From positions 12,622,501 through 12,686,500 of the forward strand of contig JALJCS010000012.1 of assembly GCA_023055355.1 (NCBI GenBank): DNA of 64,000 nt, given 5' to 3'. Numbering within the stretch: the first letter of the stretch is position 1; the number at the start of each line of letters is the position of its first letter. A program made the translations under genes and the position numbers. This document shows, in pieces, positions 12,836 through 26,659 of the stretch. The DNA comes from Agelaius tricolor (lineage: Eukaryota > Chordata > Aves > Passeriformes > Icteridae). The notes beneath the pieces are model-generated. The model did not search any database. It was not told where the DNA came from and saw nothing but the letters and a program-made list of their open reading frames with translations.

Positions 12836-15800
12836 TCCATCTACTAGAACAATAGTTGTGCAGTTGAGGTCAGAAACATCTTTTGTAAATTCTTGCGTAT
12901 AGAATAAATTATTTCAAGCCCTGAAATGCTCAAGATGCGGGGGCCTTCTAGGTCAAGGTTTATGCTGCAGGCAGGAGAATTTGTGTATTGAAGGAATCTG
13001 CACTATGTGCTGTCTCCATTTAAAAGACTTCACTTTCCAATCCTGTCTCTCTCGCTTGACCTTCACCCAGAATAGACTGTAATAAAAACTATTTTTATAA
13101 GTGACAAAGAGGAAGCACAGGCACTGCAGCTATAACAGTGTAAGATTACCTGTGGATTTATGAGTAGGGGATGTTGCTGCTTTTGTTATAGTAATGAATC
13201 TCACTTGTGCTAATAAGCAGTGTTGTCTCTTTGCTGTCAATGCCGGGGCAAAGTCGTGATGCTCTCAGTCCGAGCTGGCATTGCACTGTGGCAATGAGCT
13301 CTGCTTTCTGCCTTTCACATTGCATAAGAAAGGAATCTATCTTGAAGAGAAAATGGAAATTACCAAATGCCTATTCATAACTTTGCCTTGTTTTTTTTTT
13401 TTTTTCTCCTGCTTTAAATTACTGCAGCTACAAGTCATTGCAAAATTAGTTTGTCAGAAAATGAGCTCTCATCTCTCATGGCAAAGGAAAGCAATGAAGT
13501 CTTTGTGATCCAGAAAGCCCAGGAATAACAGACTGAATAAATATTCCCCCTCACATGAGGAGACAGTGAGGGGGAAACTGCCTGCATGAAGCTCTTTCCT
13601 TGTATCTCCTATTGTTTTGTGTGAAATTTTGGCTGAGAGGGGCCCTCATACCTTCTACTGATGAAACAAAATGAGAGGAATGGAGGACTAAGGGGATGAG
13701 GCAGTAATACCTCTCCTATTGACTTTATGCTTGTGCAATGAAGGAGAGCTAAAAAGGAAAAATTGTGTCTAGAGAAATTAAAATAGCCTGTTGCAATTTG
13801 AAACTAGGTTGTTAAAATTATGTTCTGAAATGCAATATTATTTATGTGATCTTATATGATATCCTAATTTTGTGGTTATTGCTGTAGTAATTTCAGGCAA
13901 CATATACTTGTATGTATGTTTGTAGATTTTAAAAATACTTCAGAGCCTTTAACAGTTCACTACTTTTTTGAGGTGCAGTTTTGAAAGTTGGCCTATGATG
14001 CAGATATGTGACTGAAAGTGCAGGAGTTTTTCCAATACTGCAGAAGAGAGGAAAGAAGCTAGTTCACAGTGCTTTATTACTGCAGTAGTAAAATCAGTGG
14101 AGTAATTTTTATTTTTACATAAAATCAGAGGATATCAATTTGAACACTTTAAATAGATGCATCTCTCTATGCATGTTTAATAACTTTCCCATAAAACCAA
14201 AGAACAAGCCAGTATCCAAAACATTTACTTTCAGTTTTAGGCTACCTTAGGGCGTCATTGCTGAAACACAACAATCGTATTTTAGTTAGATCTGTTGGGT
14301 ATGTGCACAGAGATGAGTTCAGCAGGTTTTGCTTCATATGCCTGGTTCTTTAGGTATTAATAGCATTTTCCAGAAAGAGATTTAAACTTCCTTTTACGCA
14401 GAGCTTGGTGAATAATTTAATACCAATTTACTACAGTGTTGCTGTCTGTGATGGTTGATGAGTGATGCACCAGCTGTGCACTGACTCAGGAAATGTGAAA
14501 AGTCTCTAGGTGCTCTGAGAAATGAGGAATGATCTCAGTTTGTTTGCTTATGAAAGAACAACTTCATGGTAAAAGGTAATGGAAGTAAACCCCCTTAACA
14601 GCTGTATACAGATAGTTAACTACAATTAACTAAGCCCCAAACCACTACCAATGAAAGGCAGAACAGATTAAATAATAAAATAAAACTAATGGGTACAGAG
14701 GAGTTCCTGACTTCCATTTCATAACTGCATTGAAGGTGATGCTTCTTCAGGGATAAGGTACATAAACAACAGTTTTTGTTAATCTTTACAAAGTGTTAAG
14801 AAAAGCAGGAAGAAATAAAAAAAAGGCTGAAATGTTTTTTACAGTGCCTGAAAGAAAAGAGCTCACTTTATTCAATACTTAGGAAGCTGCACTGGGTCCC
14901 ATTGTCTGTAATAATGAGAGAGAGATTCTGCTTCCTTTCTGCATGCAAGATGATGAAATAGAAATTACCCTGTTTTGTAATGTCAGCTTCTAAGGGTAAG
15001 GGGTTAGCAAAAGACAAGATGCAAGGACGATTTCAAAGGATGTATTGATCTTTTATTTATTAAGAAGTGGGATATTTGCAATTCATATAAATTGCTAGTG
15101 TTCTCTCTGAGATTGTAGTTGTGTCTGTATGCAGGATATGTAAAGTGGAAGGCACATAACTTTTCCAAGGCTTTTCCCTCTTTGAATTTGTGAGTTTCTG
15201 GCAAATGTGCCTTCCTCAGGACTAGAGTTGAAAAACAACATATAAAAATCTACCAGTCTCCATTCAGCCCTCAGTTACCTTGGAAGTCATAGCCCTTTAT
15301 AAAAGGTGAGAGCTTTGAATTGCTAAAATGTTTGGGAACTAAGCATAGCTTAGCAGTTGAGTGCACCAACCTGCCTTAAGCTTGTTTCTTCTATCTTAAA
15401 TTGTAGAGGAAAAGCCTTCTGCTTATCAGGACATTCATAATGCATGAAAGGGTCTGCAGTGGATCAGTTGTTCAATGAAAAGAAAAGCAGTATTTGGTGT
15501 GGGTCTCTCTCCTTTTTAATTTTTCTTTCCTTATCTCTGTAAGGTATCTTGGGGTAGGGAGAATTAATTTTCTAATGATAAATTGTGTCTTCATGTTAGT
15601 AACAGAAAAGCAACCATAGATTTCTCTTGTGTGTTAGAGATAGGAAAGCTGTGATAGGAGCAAAGGGAATTCTTTTATCTGAGTGCTGGTAAGACTTTCA
15701 GCTATGGGACTGCTAATTTCAGTACTGCACTTCAAGAAAGACCAGGGGTCAGAGACAGCAGGGGAGATGGAGAAATAATGTCAGGTTTGAAATCTCATTT

Positions 15801-17400
15801 GAAAATTTAAAAAAAAGAATACTTAACCCAATAAAGGAGGTCAAGAACCTTCAGAATGTTGGCTGGGACACTGATCCATGATGTTATAGCAGCAAGTCTG
15901 CCCAAGGGTCCATGCTCTTGCATAGATCATAGCAATTAGTACCATGGCTGTGAGGCTTTTGGTCTCAGGACTAGGCTGTGCTGTGCTTTGGAAGGGTTTG
16001 CTGTGCCACTTTTGTTACCCATAGTGTAGTCTGGACTGACCATCCCAGACATGAATGGAATTTTCTGTCTACAGGGAAAATCTATCGGTCAGCAAAGTCT
16101 GGGTTATCCATCACACATGGTTTAACAAAGCAGGTAGAAAAGCATGTGTCAAATGTCTCCATGTCTGAGGTGTTTTGAGATGTGAGATGGACCAGATGAT
16201 TTCTCAGGATGCTGTGTAGCTTTTCTATTATTTATAAGTGCTAGATATTTTTTCAGAGTTCTTTAAGCCTAAGGTTGTTCATATTTACAGCAGTGTTGTG
16301 GTCTTGGTATAGCTGGTGTGTATTTTCTCTCATGGACTGTCTTGTATGGCTCAGATTTTCTGTCTGAAATCAATCTCCATGAGAAACATAGTGACTGCCA
16401 GTGGTGGTTTAAAAGAAAACAGAGTAAGCCTACAGAAGGGAAGAATATGAAAAAAAACCCCAATCCAGTATTTGGAGTAGTGCTTATAGATCTGCTGGTG
16501 GATTTTTATGTATTTCAGAGCAATTACATACAAATTTCTGGGATTTATTGTTAATGATGCATTTTCTTTCTCTTTGCAAAAACATAAGTAGCATTCTTTG
16601 CTGTTTTTTCTTTGTACTTGCATCTTAGTTTGGCAGGCTGGTTTTTTCCCACTAATTGGAAGAAATAGAATAAAAAGAAAAGATAACCAAAGAGGAGGTG
16701 AAGAAAGGTAAGATAAAAGTAAAAGAGATTGTGCATTTTTGATTTAAAAAATAAAAAAAAAAAGTAAATTGCCCATCTAGTAAAAATAAAGCCACTCAGA
16801 AGAAATGTGAAAAGGGCAGAGAACAAAGAGAGACATATAATCAAACAGGGGAGCTGCAGTCTGTAATTCTTGGTTGATTCCACACCCTTCCATTCTTGTC
16901 ATATGGTGACAGAGAAAAAATATAGACTTTTAAATAAATAAGTGCATCTCTCATAGAGTCTACACTTCTATTTAAAAAATACAGAAATGTATAAATGTAC
17001 AGAAATCTTCCAGGCCCCTTGAGAAAGTACTTAACTGCTTTGCCTTTGGAGCATGTCTGAGGTGAAATATTTGCTAGCCCTTGTTCTGTTGAAAATAGTG
17101 GGGATGGATTGGCTGTGCTGGTGGAGAAGGCAGATTCTGAAGATTTGCCCCAAAAATCTTCCTTGAATCCCATCTTCCCATGCCTGGGGAGGTTGCAGCA
17201 CTAGCTAGATTCTACCTGCATGGTCAGGAGACCTCTTCCCCCATGCCTGGTTACAGGGCATGCTTTCCTCTGGGACCCAGTTAGCTGGGATAACACACCC
17301 TGAGGTCCAGGCTGGTGTGCTGATCTCTCTGGTTAACTGTTTAGGGGGTGTATAGAGGTGAATTTCTTTTCTGCTGCAGTCCCCCTTCTATCTGCCCTAG
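12836..17400. other. Unique noncoding DNA
   Basis: No gene is seen. Minus-strand frames at 16551-16883 and 16841-17173 (110 codons each) are Phe/Leu-rich or unstructured and arise from A-rich DNA read in reverse. Poly(T) at 13391-13406 and A-rich DNA at 16746-16763 are the only simple repeats of note. A mildly GC-richer patch lies at about 17160-17400. Confidence 0.7.
13391..13406. repeat. Poly(T) tract, 16 nt
   Basis: Sixteen uninterrupted T. On the minus strand this could be a retrocopy tail, but the DNA on its right shows no recognisable gene body. Confidence 0.9.
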
Positions 17401-19679
17401 ATATGTTGGGTTGTGAGGTTTTTGGGTTTTTTTTGGGTAGGAAAGTACATTTAAAAATTATTTTTATTATTTTTATGATTTTATTATATTCTCAGTGGGT
17501 TTTGATTGAATGAGCCACTACCTATGCAAAGATCTATTTGCCTTGCTCTTCTGAAAGAATTCATTATAATTATTGTAGTAAGAGGTTCAGTAGTTACTGT
17601 TTTGCAGTTGCATAAGTTAAACCTCCTTGCAGCCTGATAATTTAGAAAGTGAAGGAATTTTAATTCTCTTCAAACAGCTTTGGACAACCAACCAAATAAA
17701 ACCCAACCCCATCCCTTTACACAAGCAAAATCCTTACAGTGAAGCAGCAAAATTTTATTCCTACACTATGCCATTAATGTTTAAATTTGTGAGCAATCCT
17801 TTCAGTCTGAGTACTTTTGACACAATTGCAAGTGTAAACAAGATATAAAAGGAATGTGAGGGCTGCCAGCTTACTCAGAGGGCAGCTCTTCGAGCTCTTG
17901 TGCACACTGGTGACATCTGGCTGGGACTGTCATCTGCTCGACAGGAGAGCACAGCTGTAAGAGTGGTCTTTCAGAAAATGTCCTTCTTGGGAGAAAACAC
18001 AAAATACAGAGGTAATTCCCCCCCCTACTGACACAATGGCCTTTGTTGTGTCAGTATGGCTGATATTATGATATAACTGTATTGCAATTTAATAATACAG
18101 TACCAGTCATACAGGAATATACAGATTATTTTATAAAGTATTATTATTATCTCTGTTGCTTTCTTCTGCTGTTTTATCTTAATTTCTCCTCTCTTTTCCA
18201 CATGTCTCATAACAACTGGATAAACAAAAATGGGATAAAATTTTGCTCTTTTTCTTCTCATTTTATCCTATGATGGCCCACATCTGTTTTCTCTTAGGCC
18301 ACATGCAGTAGTGGGATCTCAAATGTGCCTTGTTTGAGTGAGGTGTGTGCAGCACTTGGTGTGTGTGTTTTAAAATAATACATCTGTTGGGAGCATACCC
18401 AGTCTCTGAAGCTGAGGTTTAAGGGGGCTCTGGCTTTTGCACATGGCTGGAAGAGCTAAGTGTCACTTTCAGCTGCTGGATCTTGATTTGAAACTAATTG
18501 TGTTCTCTTTCTTATAAAAATAAGGGAAAATAAAAGGCAATGCCCTCCAAACCAAACTGAGCTGTAATCCCTCCCCTGAAATTGTACAGAAATAGTTGGA
18601 GGCAGTTCCAGGCATGCACATATTGTTATAATGGTGTTGATTCTGCTTTGATTTTTAAAGCAAACAGAAATTTTTAGGAGTTGTAATTCTTTTCTTCAGG
18701 AACTAATATTTTTCCTAATTTTCTCCATTGATTGGTGAAATCAGTATACTTCTCTGCACACACTACTAGTCCATGTAACTTTTCCCAGGTAAGATGGCTC
18801 CTAGGCTGTATTACCTACAGTAATATATTTTTCATGAATGAAGCAGACTTTTGTACTAACATATGAGCCTTTGAATTCCAAAGCAGTTTTGCTTTACAAG
18901 CTTATGAGTGGTGAAATTCTTTTCTCAGCTAGAATGTTCCTAAATTCTCCAGTCATTGGAAGAAAAGGGAAAATATTATTGGAGGGGAGCTAAAATGAGT
19001 CAAGCAGTTGAAAGAGCTGTGATTTACTGCTCTAATGCCAGGCTTACCCATCTCCACCTTGAAATTTTTGTCTTAATTATAGGTCTTCATGAAGCTAATA
19101 GCTTGCAACTGCTTGTGCAGCAGCTTTATTTGCCTACAAGTGTATTTAAGGCTAAAATTTGACACAGCTGACATAGACCCAGTTAAAACAGTATACAGAA
19201 GTTATCTTGCCTGTTCAAGTCTTTCCTGTAATGTAACATTTGTCAGGTGCTCCAAAGGGGTTGCAAATGTAGGTATTAAGAGGAAGTTTGGAAAAGAAAC
19301 TGAAATGAATTAACTACCTACATTTCCTTAGAGGAATGAAATTTTAACCTTTCTTTAGGGGTATAAATTTTCCCTTATCTCCCTAGCCACTAGCTGTGTG
19401 AATAAAGACTTATTTTGAGAAAGAACTTTTAAAAAACTTTTTTATTTCTCTGAGAATATCAAAGAAAATTATAAAATTATAGCAGTCTAAATCCTGGAGT
19501 TGTGAAATACAATTTAGTCTTGAGTGACTCTCTTTATAAGGCAGAAAGTATTATTTGAATATGTCCAAAATATCTGGACTTGCATTTAAAGTGCTCTGCT
19601 GTCAAAAACCAGTTATGAATGCAATACAAACAGAGAATTATGGGAATTAATTTTCTTTTAAAAAAGTACTAATAGCATT
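17401..19679. other. Unique AT-rich noncoding DNA
   Basis: No gene or recognisable mobile element is visible. Short T/G-rich patches (17413-17438), a TTATTATTA patch near 18140 and the small hairpin at 18026-18056 are the only structured sequences noticed. Confidence 0.7.
18026..18056. repeat. Short perfect inverted repeat (11-bp stem, 9-nt loop)
   Basis: TACTGACACAA at 18026-18036 is the exact reverse complement of TTGTGTCAGTA at 18046-18056, with loop TGGCCTTTG between them. It is too short for a microRNA precursor. No oligo-T follows to make a terminator, and the context is eukaryotic. Confidence 0.85.
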
Positions 19680-20080
19680 TTCCTGACTGCAGTGCCATCT
19701 GATAAAATTTTAAATATAGATTAATTAGTACAAACAAAAAGGCAAAAGCACGAGGAAACAATCAACATGAGGAAATGTATATCTGTGCTCTGTGCTAGTA
19801 ATAAAAATAATTTTGAGTGTAACATTGCATTTTATGTGCCATCTGAACCATCTCACTGTATTTATATGCCTGTAATTTAGCCTAACTGGTATTTTCTGCA
19901 TTCATTAATATGAAAAGGACCCAGTGAATGAGCACCTATTATATGCGAGATCTATGGCCTGGGGACAATTTTATTTTACTCATAAATTTTAATATCCATA
20001 CTCTACTACAGTAAAAATAATGAGCCTGTAGTGGTTTTGTCCATCATTACAGAGAACCTTTTAAAAGCTGTAAAAAGGAA
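19680..20080. promoter_or_regulatory. Putative conserved noncoding element
   Basis: This is unique, AT-rich, repeat-free DNA with TTAATTAGT, ACAATCAAC, CATTCATTAATATG and TTTTATTTTACTCATAAA type words, matching homeobox and HOX-like binding cores. Occasional retained CpG (GCACGAGG, ATGCGAGA) stands out in the AT-rich background. No frame codes for protein. The assignment rests on texture alone. Confidence 0.25.
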
Positions 20081-22769
20081 TTGTGACTGATTGGAATTGA
20101 CCCACGAATCTGATTCTAGGCTTTTCTCTTTTTCCACTCCCACATTTTGTTAAATGCAAAACAGCCTTTGGCCAGTGTCAGTTTATATCTGGCTACAAGA
20201 ATGATTTTGCTTTTTTCCATTATGCAGAATTTCTCAATAGTTTGTTATAAAAAGGGCTGCAATATTTTTTCCCCTTGAGCAGAATAGTATGATTTTGGTT
20301 TTGCTCTTAAATGAAATATTGGAATTTTAAGCTTGTCTTTGATAGCCTATTCCATTAAAAATAATTTTCTTATAATAATTTAAAATTAGAGTAATTCTTG
20401 ATAGATTTTGGTGCTTTTTTTTTTTGCTAAATCACCTTAGACACCTTTCAAAATCTAAATCATAATTTTCTAATGATCATTATGTGTAGAGAAGAAAGTT
20501 ATGTCTTTAAGGTGTATCCAATCCACATAGATCCGTGTAAGTAAGATTCAGTGGGAGTTTAAACCCACAAGAACTCAGTAATCCAGGCTGTGTTGAGGCT
20601 GCAGGATCATCTGCTGGTGGGCTGTGAGTGTGTGTTCAACACCAGAGGAACACAGGCAGTGGAAGCTGCTTCCCCAAGGGGGATGTGTGTGCTGCTCTGG
20701 ATGAAACCAATCCATGAAGTCCCTTATCAGACCTGTAAAAATAGTGCTGTTTATATCAATGCTGAAAATGTGGCTGCCTAGTTTTAACACTCTTCATGTT
20801 CTATTTCATGTTTTTAGAAAAAAATCAGGCTTGAGCTCTAATGAACATAATGCTCAGGATGCAGAAGCAAATGCTTAATTGCACAAGTCATTAATTCTTT
20901 GTACTTGTACTTCAAACAATGTATTTTAAAAAGAGTTTTTAATACTAGAAGGTAGATTAGGAAAAGTACTTTCAGATGTTTTCAAAATGAAATGTGAACT
21001 TCCTTATAAATGGCACAGAATAAATCCCTACATTACAGGTTATATAAGTTTACCTTGCAGAAGGATTGCATTTAGCCTGCTAAAAAGCTCGCTGAATGAT
21101 TCCTAAATCTTGCTTTACAATTCCATATAGACTTTCAAGATTAATGCTGCCTTCCAACCTAAATTTTGATCTCTAGAATTCAATATGACTCTGGGTTTTT
21201 GTTGTATCAAAGTCAAAGCATTAATTCCTTCTGCCATGTCATGAGACATCTGTCTGAGAGATGAGGATAATCCAAAAATCACATGAAGCTCTGTCATTGC
21301 ATCTCAAATATTTTTGTCCCTAAAGTTTGGCCCTGTCTTCTTTCTTCCTAGTCTGCTTTTTAAAGTTCTTGCAATACTTTCTGTTCAGCAGTTCTTTGAG
21401 CAACATGTGAAACCCAAAGAGGAAGGGTAAGAGATGTCAGACTGGTTCCTGCTGAGACCATGCCCACGTGCACACTCGCTTCTGGGACTTCCTCAGGCAA
21501 TTGTCCCTGACTGCAACAAGTAATCTTCTAAGAATATAGCATATTTACAGCCAAGCTTCCTTTTTCATTGAAATTATGACAGATTTTTTAATCTCACTGT
21601 CCCTGCTCTGACCTTGCTGTTACCTTTTCTATTTCCCGAATTCACAACTGGGGTCGAACTCTGTCCCACAGATGCTCCCACCCATTGCTCTGGCTCTGAA
21701 CTGCCTGAGGTTTCCTTCTTGTGTTTCCCAGAGCCCCTTTAGCAGTGGCAGTAGCTCTGCACCAGTGGGCAGGCAGTGCTGAGGGTCTGGGACAGTCACA
21801 CTTGAAAAGTTTGCTCCTAAGCCTTGAACTTGTACTTGAAACAAAGCCCTTGTTCTGACAGTGTCTCAGGTTTTGATGTGTCTGCACTTTGCCAACCCAT
21901 CTGTGCAGCACTTCTCACCCTAACTGACATCTTCCTTCCTGGTCACCTGCTGCTGCTGCTGCTTTTGTCACAGCTCACACAAGGGCAGCTGCTGATGCTC
22001 CTCTTTGTTGGTAGTTTTTGTCAAGGTCACTTTCTGTGGACAGACATTCCTGCATCTGCTCTGTCAGTGCCTCCAGTTTGGTGCTCAGACACCTCTTTTC
22101 TGACTAATTTCATCAGGAGTTTCTTTTCTGTGGAGGGGAAATAATGACCAGAATTCTGGTATAATCAGTGTTGGACCTAGCTCTGTAAGCATCGGTCAGG
22201 ATTGAAAAAAACCAATTATCTCTTTATGAGTGACAAGGGCCACTGGTTTAACATTTGTAATTATTCATTTTAATAACTAAGATGATTAGTTAGTGTTATA
22301 TGGGTCACATTGTGTGGTATATTACATTAAATTGCAAAAAATTCCTAACTGACATATGATCCCAAATGATACAAAGTTATTCTGTTTGCAAACCCTTCCC
22401 TCCCTAGACTATCTAATTTTTGTTAAAATATTACCACAGTTTTCTTAATTCTCATTTCCCACTTGAAAGCAGCTCATGATTCTGATTTTACTTTGTTTTC
22501 TTGAGATGTCTATTTTTGAAGGGAAGTCAAATTCTTAAACTTTATTATGTATGGCAGTCAGTAATTTGAAGTTTGAGGTTTAAATTGGTAGCCAATTTTC
22601 TTTTATTTCTTTTATCTCTGCACTTTCACTCTTAATAAAACTTCTTTTGACAATGGAGATGCTTAAGTTTAAAATTAACCCCTCCATTATGTAAGAAAAC
22701 TGAAAAAGATTATTGAACTCTGTCAAAACATGAACCTAAATTTGGTCTTTTTTACTGGGTTACTTTTTC
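20081..22769. other. Unique noncoding DNA
   Basis: No gene is recognised. A GC-richer patch at 21600-22140 carries a (CTG)5 run at 21947-21961. That run produces the leucine stretch of a 106-codon frame at 21824-22144, so the apparent hydrophobic segment is a repeat artefact rather than a membrane protein. A T11 run lies at 20415-20425. Confidence 0.7.
21947..21963 (+). repeat. (CTG)5 trinucleotide run
   Basis: Five CTG units plus CT. It is short and probably stable. Confidence 0.85.
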
Positions 22770-22793
22770 TTTTTTTTTTTTTGGGGGGGGGGG
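22770..22793 (+). repeat. T13/G11 homopolymer junction
   Basis: Thirteen T (22770-22782) run into eleven G (22783-22793), followed by TGT. The layout mirrors the tract at 6471-6494, but the flanks are not similar, so the two probably arose independently. Exact lengths are vulnerable to sequencing error. Confidence 0.9.
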
Positions 22794-25700
22794 TGTCAGG
22801 GCAGTATACTTTTGTATTTTATTATAGAGTCAAACTAAAACATTGAAAATTTTGATTTCTAAAGCCTGAGTTCAAACCCACTGAAAATATTACAATTTTT
22901 ATAAAGCATTCTGAAAAGCAAAAATATGTATTTTTGTAAAATCCATGAGTGTTTTTTTCAACAAATTTATTGTTTTAATGTGTAATATTAATAGTAAAAA
23001 AGCTGCTAAAAAACCTAGCTGAGGTTTATAGGGGTGCTTTTTAAGGTAAGTCTTTCTTCCAGCTAAAGCTTCCTTTTGGCCATTTAGTGGGTGCAGTGAT
23101 GCTTATGGGACATTGATTTATGCTGTTTCATCACTGAGGGTGGAAAAATCCAACCCAAAAGAAACGAGAAGAAAGGCAGGCATTGTGTTGGCTGAAGGTG
23201 AGCAATAATAAATGCATGTGTGTTTGGGTTGGAGCAGTCAGTGCTAGGCCCCAGCAGCAGCTCTGCTCTTTGTAAATTGTATTGCAAATTTTGTAAAGCT
23301 ATTCTGAGTTTTGTCTTTTATGTCCTGTGAAAACTCTCTAGACCAGGTATTACAAAAGCTGCAGATGGGTGTCAGTAAATGGATTTCATTGTGCAGAACC
23401 TTTGTTAAAGGCGTTATTTCTGTTTTCATGCTACAATACTTTAGCTCCTGGTTACAATGTTAGTTCCCAGGTGAAGTCGTATGGTAGGTGGTACTGCACA
23501 GAAGGATGCAGTGGAGCTAAGCTGAGGAAGAATTCCATCAGATTTTCCTCTTAATCCATTTCTCCATGATGAAGAGACTGTGGCCAGGCACTGCTGCTCT
23601 CTGGTGCCCTGCACTTTTTGGAGGGAAAAAACTCAGGGGCTATGGGCAGCAACTGGCAGAATAATTGATGGTTGAAGAAATAATATTCTTCTGCTCACCA
23701 TGTGCTTCTCCTCTCTGCCCTCTTTTGGAAAGGGAAATACTGAGCTGGATTTTGAAGTCTATGACCAGTGGCTTGTGAGCCTTGGCTTGGAGAGGGGGCA
23801 CTGGCCAAGCCCCCAGCTCTGTGCGTTTTGGGGTAGGGGTTTGGGCTCCCTGTGGCTCAGCTCAGATGACAAAGGGTCAGGGGTGATGGGAGGACAGCCA
23901 TGCAAGTGCCAGCCCTGGGATAATTCCCTGGCAGACCCTGGGACCTGCTCACTTTGATAGCTTGATTGCAGATCTTCATTTGGATGTGGTGGTTTTTGTG
24001 GTTTGCTAATTTGTAGCCAAGTAAAGGAAAGTGATGGTGGGCAGAAAGGGAGTTTTAATGAGATAACATACAGTCTTGAACATAAATTTGGTTATTGATT
24101 TTTGGAAATTACTACTAAACCTTAAAATATTTTCTGTTTTAAATAGCCATTTGATTTCCAGAAGAAAGTTCCATAGGTCAAACGCTCAGCAGCAGAAAAA
24201 CTTCTTGTAACATTTATAACACGCTGATCTCTTTGCTGCTGTTGGCTACAGACACAGCTGAGTGATCATTGTGCTCTTTTGAGAAGATTTAAATGTTACA
24301 TTTGAATTATGTTGCATAACCTTCAATGCAAAACTGCAATGAAAGGCAATGTTTTTATATGCTGAGTATTTTTCCCTAATGACTGCTTTTAGAGGGAAGT
24401 TGGCTTCTTTCTGACGAGGGTGTGCCATGCTGTTGCCACTCATGCTTTTGGAACGGAGTTTTTATGTTAAATTAACAAAAGCAGTAGGAGTTAACTATTT
24501 ATTTGCAGTAGGGCTAGGGTTTCTCTCCTGGCATTGTAATTTTGCCCCAGCCAGTGTCACCAGTCCTTCAAGAATATTTGTTCTTCTCTGATTTCCCTCC
24601 TAAGAGCAATTCTGGCAGTGAAGTTATTGAAATTCTAGAGGGTATTTCAGGTACAGCTATAAATTGTACAAAAGATACAAATTGTCAGACTCCTCTTGTG
24701 GACTGTTGTAGTGGTTTTATTCTTTTATCTTGGACTGTAAAAAAAGTTTGTTTCTCCTCTTACTTAATTTTATTATGCTGCTGGCAGACATGCATTTTAA
24801 ACAGCCTTTAAGATCAGGAAGAATACTCCAATACACCCAAAGTGGATCAATATAAGCTTTTAGTGGCTATATAGAAACCAGATGTTTGGAAGTTACAGCT
24901 CTCAGTTCTACTCAGTCTCTAACAGTGTGTAGTAAATGAGGTTTTTGTCTTTCAGGTTCATATGACTTATGCTCACACAAAACAGGCAAAAGAATATGAG
25001 AAAGGTGTAGGTCCAAATTAGCAGAGCTGTTTTTCTCCTGCAGGTTTAGTGCTTTTAAAGAGCAATATTGAAAGCACCTTAGAATTGCTCTCAGGCAGTT
25101 AAGTAACCTTCCATTGCAAACATTTTTGTAACTGAACCTGTGCAGGTACAAAGACTTTTAATGACAGTGTACAAGACCCTTTCATTGATTTAAATACTTT
25201 TGCTCAATGCAGCCTGAATCATACACCTGCCCTAGTTCTTCACTACTGCTGTCATAAAAATCTCTGGTATTTCATATTTTTAATGGTTTGTTTTCACTTT
25301 CTCCCTTCTTTAACTTTTTCATGTACTTTTTTTATAGGGTCTCCTTTCCCTGGCTTCTGGTATTTTAGTACACTTTTCATAAGGTTGTCATAAGGCTATT
25401 TATTTTACTGGGTCTTCAAAAAAAACAAGCAGCAGCAGATTGGTCTCTTTTAGATTAATTCCATCCTTTATAATTTCATCAGCCCTGGAAATTAACTCAT
25501 AGTTCAGAATGCTTTTTTTCCTCTTTCTCTCTCTAATGCACAATTTTCAAATATTTTAAAGTGCGCTATTCCAGCATCAAGCTCAAAATATCATCTTTGA
25601 AATTTTTGGGGAAAGAAGGATGATAAGTCATTTATCCATCCTCCAGGGGATATTAAACACCTTGCTGATAATTGATGAGGGAGATCTCAACCCAGATCAC

Positions 25701-26639
25701 TTTGTCAGATGAGTTTTCAAGCAGCTGCAATCTGGAATTGGAAGGTTGGTCCTGTCAACATCACAGATGTACCTGACCAGCTTTGTAAGTTAATTCATTC
25801 CCTTTGAAAGCAAAGGCTGAATTGCCTGTTTCATGCTGCCTCTGGAAGACTGCAATCACTCAAATCCTCATGAATTTTTCGGCTGCAAAGTAATTTTCTC
25901 CCTCCCTCCGCACAGTTTAATGTAGCAGAATAAACATTTAAGAGAGTGATTTCTGAGACTTCTCCTGTGATTAAAGTATTTTATTGATAAGTTGATATCA
26001 AGGCACACAAGGTCTATGAAATTATGGAGTATGTCAACAGCATAAAGCTGATTATGCTGTAAAGGGAAAAGCCCCAACCAGAGCCCTGCAGTGAGAGCTG
26101 TGAGGAGCTGAAGGTTTCTCTGAATAAAATGGGTTACTACCACAGAGTTCAAGGCAAAATTCATCTACACAGGAAGACAGAGGGAAGCACAATGAGGGTG
26201 AGCTGCACCTTTGCACCTTCAGATTTAGAGAAAAGGGATGAAAGGGTGCAGTGAAATTACTGCAGGAAATCCCGTGGACTGGAGCTGATGCATTGAAACA
26301 CTGGACTGGGATGTTCCTGCAGTGTATCACAGGTTTGGTTTCTGGCCATGCATCCCACTTTTGCCTAGGTAAATGTTTGCTGAATAAAATGAGATAAATG
26401 TGCACCTGATTGAGTGGGTGTAATTGAAATGGATCTGAAAATATTTGAATATGAAAATTAACAACTTAAAATTGTTGTTTACTTTTTTATTGTTTAACTA
26501 ATTTCTCAAGATGAATTATCTGTCACTTTCCAAAACAAAAAATAACTAACAAACCTGTAGCACTTTTCTTTGTGGCTCTGCAGGTATTTGTACTGGTGCA
26601 CAGGGTTAATGACAAGCCACAGGCTTTTTATTGAGCTGG
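22794..26639. other. Unique noncoding DNA
   Basis: No gene, RNA gene or recognisable repeat is found. A mildly GC-rich patch at 23560-23950 supports an 85-codon frame without domain character. A good splice-donor-like AAGGTAAGT sits at 23043-23051, but the DNA before it has no exon character. Confidence 0.7.
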
Positions 26640-26659
26640 TTGGTCACATCTCTCCACTG

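Noticed and set aside
21824..22144. Apparent membrane protein with a leucine stretch
   Set aside because: The leucines come from a (CTG)5 repeat, and nothing else in the frame resembles a protein family.
23043..23051. Strong splice-donor-like AAGGTAAGT
   Set aside because: No coding or exon-like sequence precedes it and no matching acceptor could be linked. Such words occur by chance in 64 kb.
23985..24060. Possible avian LTR start (TGTGGTGGTTTTTGTGGTTTGC)
   Set aside because: The opening words recall songbird LTRs, but no LTR end, poly(A) signal placement, target duplication or internal retroviral sequence was found.
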